Assembly: GCF_019399235.1 (NCBI RefSeq)
Contig: NZ_JAELVH010000082.1
Location: forward strand, 1-46,215
Source: Streptomyces poriferorum
GTDB lineage: Bacteria; Actinomycetota; Actinomycetes; Streptomycetales; Streptomycetaceae
Direction of reading: 5' to 3'
Length of the DNA stretch: 46,215 bases
A program made the position numbers and the translations under genes. The notes under the pieces are model-generated. The model searched no databases. It saw only the letters and a program-made list of their open reading frames with translations, and had not been told where the DNA came from. The first letter of the stretch is position 1. Every line of letters starts with the position of its first letter. Of the stretch, positions 40,801-46,215 are shown one piece after another.

Positions 40801-43800
40801 CGGGAAGACGCAGCACGTCGGAGAGCACATGGAAGTGCACGTAGTTGAACGCGGTGTGCAGGACCGGGCCTCCGCCGTGGTCCGCCTGCATGGCGCTCAG
40901 CGGGTAGCGCTGATGGGCCTGGCCCTCGGACTCCTGGCGGTGGAGCTCCCGGACCACGTCGAGCCGGCTGCCCCCGGCCCCGTCGGCGCCGAGGCGTACC
41001 GGGACGGTGTTGAGGAAGAGGCCCACCATGCGTTCGGCGTCCGCGTACTCCGGCCGCCCGTGCGTGATCACGCCGGTGGTGAAGTCGTCGAGCCCGGAGA
41101 ACAGCCGCAGCGTCAGGCAGTGGGCGGCCAGCAGCACGGACTTCAGCGGCAGGGCGTGCTCCCTGGCCAGGGCACGGACCTGCCGGGTCAGCCCGTCGGG
41201 CAGCACGAGCTGATGGACCACCTGTGCCTCGCCGCGCGGCGCTTCGGACGGTGCGAAGCCGTCGAGCCGGAGCACCTCCGCTCCCGCCAGGCGCTGCTGC
41301 CAGTACGCGCGGGCGGCGGGGTCCGCCTCCGCCTCGCGTTCGCCGCGCACATGGTGGGCCGCGGTGGGCAGTTCGCCGTCCGGGACCGGGGCGATGTCCG
41401 CGCCGAGCGTGTGCAGGTAGTCCTGGAGGAGCTCCCGCAGCAGGTTCGCGACGCTTCCTCCGTCGAGCAGCGCGTGGTGGAAGCTGAGGACCAGGTCGAC
41501 GCCGTCGTCGTGCACATGGGCGCGGAAGAGGTAGAGCGGCGGCCGGTTGAACGTGTACGGGTGGAACCGCCGTTCCTCGATGTGCCGGCGGATCTCCGCC
41601 TCCGCTTCGGCGTCCTCGCGCCCCCGCAGGTCGGCGATCTCCAGGCCGCCCGGCGCGCTCGTGTGCACGATCTGGAGCGGCTCGGTGAGCCCGCCGAGGT
41701 CGAAGGAGGAGCGCAGCGCGGGATGGCGGGCGACCAGACGCGCGAAGGCGTCCTGGAAGCGTGCCTCGTCCCACTCCATGGCCAGGCGGTACCGGAAGAC
41801 GTCGTGGTAGACGGCGGAGCGCTCGTCCCGGCGGCTGTGGTAGACGAGCCCCAGCTGCAGCCGGGTCAGCGGCCAGGCGTCGGCCGCGTCCCCGAGGCGC
41901 GCCCGGTCCACGTGCGGGACGAGCGCGAAGGGGACCGGGCCGGCCGCGGGCCCGGACGCCTCGCTGGAGTGCGCCGCGAGGCCGGCAACCGTCGGGTTCC
42001 GCACGAGGTCGCTCAGGGAGAAGTGGACGCCCTGGCGCTCGGCCAGCGCGCGGATGCGGAGCATCAGGAGGGAGTCGCCGCCGAGGGCGTAGTAGTCGTC
42101 GTGGATCCCGACCTGCCGCACCCCGAGCACCTCGGCCCAGACCGCGGCGAGCACCGCCTCATTCCCGTTACGGGGCGCCGCGCCCGGCTCTCCGGCGGGC
42201 TCGGCGTCCGGGGCGGCGAGCCTGCGCCGGTCCAGCTTGCCGTTGGGCGTCAGGGGGATCGCGTCGATCCGCCGGAACCGCCCCGGGATCATGACCTCGG
42301 GGAGTTCCTCGGCCAGCCGGCCGCGCAGGAACGCCGTCTCCAGCTCGTTCCCGGACACGTAGTGGCCGACCAGGAACGTGCCTCGCCCCGGGGCCGTGTG
42401 GTCCGTGACGGCGGCGTACCGCACGCCGGGTATGCGGGACAGGGCGTCCTGGACCTCGCCCAGCTCGATGCGGTTGCCGCGGATCTTCACCTGCCCGTCG
42501 ATCCGGCCGAGGTACTCCAGGGTGCCGTCGCCCAGCCAGCGGGCGAGGTCGCCGGTGCGGTACATCCGGCCGCCGTCGACGAAGGGCGCCTCGACGAACT
42601 TCTCCCGGGTCAGTTCGGGCCGGCCGAGGTATCCGCGGGCCAGGCCGACGCCGCTGACGCACAGCTCGCCCGGCACGCCCACGGGCTGCGGCTCGCCGCC
42701 CCGGTCCAGGACGTGCAGCTCGATGTTGTCGATCGGCCGCCCGATGGGAACCCGTGGGACGGCGGGCCCGTCCGGCGCGGGACAGACCTGCGCGGAGACG
42801 TCGACGGTGGCTTCGGTGGGCCCGTACAGATTGACCAGGACGGGTGCGCCCTCGCCGCCGAAGACCCGGTGGAACTGCTCCACGTGGCCGGGGGTCAGGG
42901 CCTCGCCGCTGCAGAAGACATGGCGCAGCGAACCGGCCCGGGCGCGCAGCCCGTCCGACTCCTCCAGCAGGTCGAGGAAGGGTCCCAGCATCGAGGGCAC
43001 GAAGTGCGCGACGGTGACCCGCTGCTGTTCGACCGTGTGCAGGATCTGCCGCGGGTCCTTCTCGCCGTCCGGCGGCAGCAGCGCCACGGAGGCGCCTTCG
43101 ACGGCCCACCAGAAAAGCTCCCACACCGATACGTCGAAGGAGACGGGCGTCTTCTGCAGCAGGACGTCGTCCGCGCCGAGCGGGAACGCGCGCTGCATCC
43201 ACGCCAGCCGGTTGATCACCGAACGGTGCTCGACCATCACGCCCTTGGGGCGTCCCGTCGAGCCCGAGGTGTAGATGACGTAGGCGAGATCGCGGGCGCC
43301 GGCCCCGGCCGCCACCGCGTCCGACGGGCCTTGCAGCAGCTCACCGACCGGGCACACCTCGGTTCCCTCGGGCACCGGTACCCCGCTGTCGGCGGAGTCC
43401 GTCACCACGGCCCTGGCGGCGCTGTCCTCCAGGATGAAGGCGATACGCCGCGCGGGATGTCCCGGGTCCACCGGGACGTACGCCGCACCCGACTTGAGGA
43501 TTCCGAGGACGGCGGCGAGCATCCGGGGGCCGCGCTCCATCAGTACGGCGACCCGGTGGCCGACGCCTGTCCCCCGCGCCCGCAGTGACCGCGCCACCTG
43601 GTTGGCCATGGCGTCGAGTCCGGCGTAGCCGAGCGCTTCCCCGCCCTCCGCTCCGTGTACGGCGGCCCTGCCGGGGTACCGGGCGGCCTGCTCCTCGAAC
43701 AGGGTGTGCAGGGTCGTGTCGTCGGCGAACGGGATGCGCGGGCCGCGGGTGAAGCCCTGGATCTCGTCCTGCTCGCGCTCGCTGAGCATCAGCAACTCAC

Positions 43801-45133
43801 CGGCGGGCCGTTCGGGTTTGTCGAGCCCGTGGGCGATCAGCGAGGTGAGGTGCTCGACGAAGGACTCGACGGGCAGGTCGGCGTCGAACACATCGGTGGC
43901 GTAGCGCAGTTCGACGTGGAGCTCCGACCGGCCGCGGGTGCCCACGACGCTGACGACCAGCGCCTCGTCGTCGTGCGGAGGCGCGGTGAACGCCGCTCCC
44001 CCGCGTACCACGCCGTCGAGGTCCAGCGGCTTGCGCAGGGTCATGTAGGTCAGCGTGACGTCGAAGAGCCGGCGCTCCCGGGAGCCGTCGGCCGGCAGCT
44101 CCCGCAGGACGTCCCCGATCGGCAGCCGCTGGTGCTGCTGCAGCAGGCCCACCGCGTCCTGGACGCCGGTGGCTATCGCGGCCAGGGGCTTCCCGTCGGG
44201 GACCTCGACGCGCAGGGGCAGCGTGTTGGCGTACTGGGCGACCGCGGTCAGCTCCGTTCTGCTGCGCCGGTTGAGCAGGGGCACACCGATCACCGCTTGC
44301 TCGGTGCGGTGCACCCGGGCGAGCCAGGTGCCGAGCGCGGCGGCGAAGAAGGCGAAGGGGGTGCTGCCGCTCTCCTTGATGCGGTCGGCCACCGCTCCCG
44401 GCAGGGTGAACGTGTGGAGTCCGGTGGCGGGCCCGCCGTCCTTGGTGCGCCGGGTGAAGAAGCGGGGTTCCGCCGCCGCGAGTTCGGCGCGGTGGAAGGC
44501 CCGGTCGTCCTCCTGCTCCGGGGAGCCGAAGTAGGCGTCCCGGCCGGTGACCGCGGTGAGCACCGACGGGGCGGCGCCCCGGTCGCGGGGTTCCTGGCCG
44601 CGGGACCGGCGGGCGTAGTCCTCCATCACCTCGGTGTGCAGGATCTCCGCGCCCCGGCCGTCGACGAGCAGGTGGTGCCCCATCAGGAACAGGTGGAGCG
44701 CATCCGCGCCCTCCCGCAGCAGCGCCGCGCGGAAGAGCTTGCGGCGCCGGAGCTCGAACGGGGTGGCCATGGCCTCCTCGCGCCAGGCCCGGCATGCCGC
44801 GGCCGGGTCGGGCCCGGCGGAGAGGTCGACCAGGTCGACAGCGGGCGCCCCGTCGTCGGTCAGCGCGTCGGCCATCCACTGCCGTGGCACGCCGTCGAAC
44901 TCGTCGAATCTGAGCCGGAAGGCGTCGTGCCGCTCCAGGGCGCGGGTGAAGCACGCTCTCAGCAGCTCGCCGTCGACGGCGCCCGTGAACCGCTCGAAGA
45001 CGGCCCCGTTGAACTGCGGGGTGCCCGGCGTCCGGGACTCCGCAAGCCAGATGTCACGCTGGTACGGCGACAGCCGCACGTTCTCGGTACTGATGACTTC
45101 CCCCTGGTCCTGTACGGGTGCCACGCAGGGCAC
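37820..45133 (-). CDS. Bimodular NRPS: C-A(Ser)-PCP-C-A(Pro-like)-PCP-TE
   Basis: A 2437-residue NRPS. Order by residue: C1 (HHLLVDG, near 153), A1 (YTSGSTGRPKGV; YGPTEATVD), PCP1 (LGGDSLL, Ser1021), C2 (HHALLDG, near 1219), A2 (FTSGSTGRPKGV; YGPTESHVV), PCP2 (LGATSL, Ser2089), TE (GWSFGG, Ser2219). My reading of the A1 specificity residues is D-V-W-H-F-S-L-V-D-K, a standard serine code. A2 reads D-V-Q-F-V-S-Q-V-V-K, closest to proline codes. The initial C domain implies N-acylation of Ser. An acyl-Ser-Pro thioester released by the TE is the precursor in bacterial pyrrolizidine pathways. I chose a GTG at 45133 with GGAAGG seven bases upstream. An ATC at 45094, itself preceded by GGGGGA, is an odd alternative. 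Its operon contains desaturase, monooxygenase and SnoaL genes. Confidence 0.9.
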   Translation of the reverse strand: MPCVAPVQDQGEVISTENVRLSPYQRDIWLAESRTPGTPQFNGAVFERFTGAVDGELLRACFTRALERHDAFRLRFDEFDGVPRQWMADALTDDGAPAVDLVDLSAGPDPAAACRAWREEAMATPFELRRRKLFRAALLREGADALHLFLMGHHLLVDGRGAEILHTEVMEDYARRSRGQEPRDRGAAPSVLTAVTGRDAYFGSPEQEDDRAFHRAELAAAEPRFFTRRTKDGGPATGLHTFTLPGAVADRIKESGSTPFAFFAAALGTWLARVHRTEQAVIGVPLLNRRSRTELTAVAQYANTLPLRVEVPDGKPLAAIATGVQDAVGLLQQHQRLPIGDVLRELPADGSRERRLFDVTLTYMTLRKPLDLDGVVRGGAAFTAPPHDDEALVVSVVGTRGRSELHVELRYATDVFDADLPVESFVEHLTSLIAHGLDKPERPAGELLMLSEREQDEIQGFTRGPRIPFADDTTLHTLFEEQAARYPGRAAVHGAEGGEALGYAGLDAMANQVARSLRARGTGVGHRVAVLMERGPRMLAAVLGILKSGAAYVPVDPGHPARRIAFILEDSAARAVVTDSADSGVPVPEGTEVCPVGELLQGPSDAVAAGAGARDLAYVIYTSGSTGRPKGVMVEHRSVINRLAWMQRAFPLGADDVLLQKTPVSFDVSVWELFWWAVEGASVALLPPDGEKDPRQILHTVEQQRVTVAHFVPSMLGPFLDLLEESDGLRARAGSLRHVFCSGEALTPGHVEQFHRVFGGEGAPVLVNLYGPTEATVDVSAQVCPAPDGPAVPRVPIGRPIDNIELHVLDRGGEPQPVGVPGELCVSGVGLARGYLGRPELTREKFVEAPFVDGGRMYRTGDLARWLGDGTLEYLGRIDGQVKIRGNRIELGEVQDALSRIPGVRYAAVTDHTAPGRGTFLVGHYVSGNELETAFLRGRLAEELPEVMIPGRFRRIDAIPLTPNGKLDRRRLAAPDAEPAGEPGAAPRNGNEAVLAAVWAEVLGVRQVGIHDDYYALGGDSLLMLRIRALAERQGVHFSLSDLVRNPTVAGLAAHSSEASGPAAGPVPFALVPHVDRARLGDAADAWPLTRLQLGLVYHSRRDERSAVYHDVFRYRLAMEWDEARFQDAFARLVARHPALRSSFDLGGLTEPLQIVHTSAPGGLEIADLRGREDAEAEAEIRRHIEERRFHPYTFNRPPLYLFRAHVHDDGVDLVLSFHHALLDGGSVANLLRELLQDYLHTLGADIAPVPDGELPTAAHHVRGEREAEADPAARAYWQQRLAGAEVLRLDGFAPSEAPRGEAQVVHQLVLPDGLTRQVRALAREHALPLKSVLLAAHCLTLRLFSGLDDFTTGVITHGRPEYADAERMVGLFLNTVPVRLGADGAGGSRLDVVRELHRQESEGQAHQRYPLSAMQADHGGGPVLHTAFNYVHFHVLSDVLRLPDVRLEEFTTWEETDFQLLVNAFLHPQDGTIGLRIDGDGHSITPAQAELFGDTYTEVLRSLVTGPGEPPDFAFMAGTQQSATPTADAFTDDVVRLFDRQADRNPDAPAVTTGDRTWTYRELRASAERVARRLTALGARPGARIGIAMDRSPETVAAILGTARAGAACVPLDTAYPEARIAAMVEQAEPFRIIARTADAALLPDPELLLAAESLFGPEPAATTDGQAGVLPDAIGPDSTAYILFTSGSTGRPKGVVMPHRSLAALIGWQIRAESASAGRTTVQYAPLSFDVSFQEIYSTLCAGGTLRLVTEEERRDMPALLRLLDEAGVERIFLPYVALQQLAEASGALGIVPRALRVIVSSGEQLRVTDEIRAFVAALPGAILENQYGPTESHVVTRHTMTGDPAGFPALVPIGTPVTGAGVRVLDPLGRPVPTGVKGELYLTGAALADGYLGAAPLTAERFVRISGPDGEVTAYRTGDLGRVLPGGVLAYAGRADTQVKIRGYRVEPAEAEVALIGLAARHPGLDVRQAAVVARSGADGRTGLVAFLSGDAERTDLNVLRTELRSLLPEFMVPQHFEWLDALPLTPSGKRDDKALRARPLTRPTAGDGDEPRDAYERTLVEMLGELLGLERIGVHDDIFTLGATSLTTMRLVVLIEQRYGVPIPISAFITAPTVAAVAGLLRKGGATPGFDPLVPIRRAGSRPPVFLVHPMGGNVLCYVPFARHLPDDQPLYAFQASGGDPGTEPLRTMQAIAAHYVAAMRRVQPEGPYVIGGWSFGGFVAFEMARQLRAAGHEVARVILLDTVALGPADQHRAFTDEALLGWFFWELLLLGRGGDSPLEAIPAELTTLEEKFDFIATVAADEGILPADSKGSLVGRLFGVYEANWRATQHYRPGPVADDVTLIRAVEPLPQVLHAMHGAGSTQHKDPANGWHSMTTGRVEVIQVPGDHLSLMEEPHVAEVANIVGKLARTGSGGDPHPAGQVPAPRTAEKGH

Positions 45134-45174
45134 ACCGACACCTTCCGGGCGCGACCGGTCCCGGATCTTGTCCG

Positions 45175-46167
45175 TCAGACAGCGACGGCGGCCGCTCGCT
45201 TGGCCCGTGAGGCACGGATGCCTTCGCGCCGGTCCGTGAAGGACGTGGCCTGGCTGTCCAGCCGGGCCACGAACGCGGCGAGTACCTCGCGTGCCGCCTC
45301 GCCGGCCGGGCCGAACCCGCCGCGCTCGAACACACGCAGATTGCGCAGGATCGGCATCACCACGCTGTCGTGGTGCAGCCGCAGGTCGTAGATGCCCGCG
45401 ATGGCGATCTCCGCGGACTTGCGCCCGAAGTCCTTGATCGTCGAGCCGGGCATCTCGAACCCGGTCACGACATCGCGTACGGCTTCCATCGCCTTGTCGG
45501 GAGCGAGCTCGAACGCGGCGTCGACCAGGTTCCGGTAGAAGACCATGTGCAGGTTCTCGTCCGCCGCGATCCGTGCGAGCAGTGCGTCGCAGACCGGATC
45601 GGCGCTCACATGTCCGGTGTTGCGGTGCGAGATCCGGGTGGCGAGCTCCTGGAAGGAGGCGTACGCGATCGCGTGCAGGGCACTGAAGCCGTCGGGGCGG
45701 TCGTATCCCGCCGACATGTGTGCCATCCGGGCCCGCTCCAGGGCCCTGGGGTCGACGGCCCGGGTTGCGAGGAGGTAGTCGCGCAGGGCGATGCCGTGCC
45801 TGGCCTCCTCGGCCGTCCAGCGGTTGACCCAGTTGCCCCAGGCCCCGTCCTTGCCGAACTCGGCCACCGCGAAGTGGTAGCCGGGCAGGTTGTCCTCGGT
45901 CAGGAGGTTGACCACGAGCGAGGTCCGGGCCACCTCCGGGAGCTTCGCCTCGTCCTGGGTCCATGCCTCACCGCCGAGCGGCCCCTCGAAGTCCCGGCCT
46001 TCGCCCCACGGGATGTACTCGTGCGGGAACCACTCCTTGGCGACGTCCAGGTGGCGGTGGAGATTGCTTTCCACCACGGGCTGGAGCTCGGCCAGCAGGG
46101 AGCTCTCGGCCCGAGCTGCGGAACGGTCCGAAGGGTCGGGACGGGCGGAAAGGTCGCTGGATGGCAT
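45175..46167 (-). CDS. Acyl-ACP desaturase (soluble di-iron, stearoyl-ACP desaturase type)
   Basis: A 330-residue soluble fatty acyl-ACP desaturase, which puts a cis double bond into an ACP-bound acyl chain using O2 and electrons from ferredoxin. The di-iron ligands are seen in WTAEEARHG and IAADENLHMVFY, the two E-x2-H motifs, with further Glu residues in LLTEDNLPGYH. The start GAGAG-N6-ATG at 46167 is acceptable. The NRPS gene begins about 41 bp downstream on the same strand. Actinobacteria have housekeeping desaturases of this type, but placement as first visible gene of an NRPS operon suggests it shapes the acyl chain used by the starter C domain. The ferredoxin at 28100 could be its electron donor. 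Upstream promoter sequence is cut by the window edge. Confidence 0.9.
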   Translation of the reverse strand: MPSSDLSARPDPSDRSAARAESSLLAELQPVVESNLHRHLDVAKEWFPHEYIPWGEGRDFEGPLGGEAWTQDEAKLPEVARTSLVVNLLTEDNLPGYHFAVAEFGKDGAWGNWVNRWTAEEARHGIALRDYLLATRAVDPRALERARMAHMSAGYDRPDGFSALHAIAYASFQELATRISHRNTGHVSADPVCDALLARIAADENLHMVFYRNLVDAAFELAPDKAMEAVRDVVTGFEMPGSTIKDFGRKSAEIAIAGIYDLRLHHDSVVMPILRNLRVFERGGFGPAGEAAREVLAAFVARLDSQATSFTDRREGIRASRAKRAAAVAV

Positions 46168-46215
46168 TGCGCTCTCTGTTCGTCTCGTCAGTCAGGAAGG
46201 GATGGAGGCCGGGCG

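Noticed and set aside
45134..45964. In-frame N-terminal extension of the NRPS reading frame up to 45964.
   Set aside because: This part lies antisense-in-frame-shifted over the desaturase gene on the same strand, has shadow-type composition, and the first C-domain motif begins only after 45133.
36148..46167. Eponemycin/epoxyketone-type pathway considered because of Ser-containing NRPS plus ACAD-like enzymes.
   Set aside because: The NRPS ends in a TE rather than passing to a malonyl PKS with a C-methyltransferase, the second A domain is Pro-like not Leu-like, and the dehydrogenases sit in a FAAL-ACP operon. The pyrrolizidine model fits better.

Overview
The window is high-GC actinobacterial DNA, most likely Streptomyces: strong third-position GC bias, GTG starts, many 1-4 bp start/stop overlaps, and large modular PKS and NRPS genes. 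From about 8.8 kb to the right edge it is one specialised-metabolite region. The left 8.2 kb looks like ordinary flanking chromosome.

Left flank (1-8.7 kb): an extradiol-type (DODA-family) dioxygenase divergent from a MarR regulator; a DHA2-type MFS exporter behind a TetR regulator; a secreted M6-type metallopeptidase; a C-terminally truncated adenylate-forming enzyme; a VOC protein; and a small hypothetical protein.

Arm 1 (9.8-24.3 kb, minus strand) is one operon. A fatty acyl-AMP ligase (FAAL1) feeds a 3006-residue protein read as ACP-KS-AT-DH-KR-ACP-C-FkbH. Next come a carrier/thioester-reductase protein and a translationally coupled alpha/beta hydrolase with a Cys nucleophile. The line has a condensation domain but no amino-acid-activating domain. 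My reading is that an acyl chain is extended once with methylmalonyl-CoA, joined by the C domain to something supplied by the FkbH part (perhaps a glyceryl unit), and released reductively. This is inference.

Centre (24.3-33.1 kb): a TetR regulator divergent from FAAL1; an InhA-type FabI coupled to an alpha/beta hydrolase (minus strand); and a tight plus-strand operon of a 57-residue protein, a patatin-like protein, ferredoxin, FAAL2, a MoaD/ThiS-like protein ending in Gly-Gly, a hot-dog-like protein and an acyl-CoA-dehydrogenase-like protein. A 168-bp MITE-like element and a second repeat then interrupt the operon. It resumes with a stand-alone ACP that appears to start at ATC and an acyl-CoA-dehydrogenase/methyltransferase-like fusion.

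Arm 2 (36.1-46.2 kb, minus strand): acyl-ACP desaturase, a bimodular NRPS (C-A-PCP-C-A-PCP-TE; first A domain Ser-type, second Pro-like), an FAD monooxygenase and a SnoaL-like protein. An acyl-Ser-Pro NRPS directly followed by a group A flavin monooxygenase is the hallmark of bacterial pyrrolizidine alkaloid pathways (legonmycin/pyrrolizixenamide type).

Regulation: at least four promoter regions (ahead of the 8.84-kb hydrolase, FAAL1/TetR, the 26.8-kb hydrolase and the plus-strand operon) carry related sites around AGCACGRYCGTYCG. The central TetR protein is the obvious candidate to bind them, which ties arm 1, the FabI pair and the FAAL2 operon into one regulon. The most unusual points are the C-FkbH-reductase line, the FAAL/ubiquitin-like/ferredoxin/dehydrogenase cassette beside a pyrrolizidine NRPS, the ATC-start ACP, and an in-frame fold-back duplication inside FAAL1.
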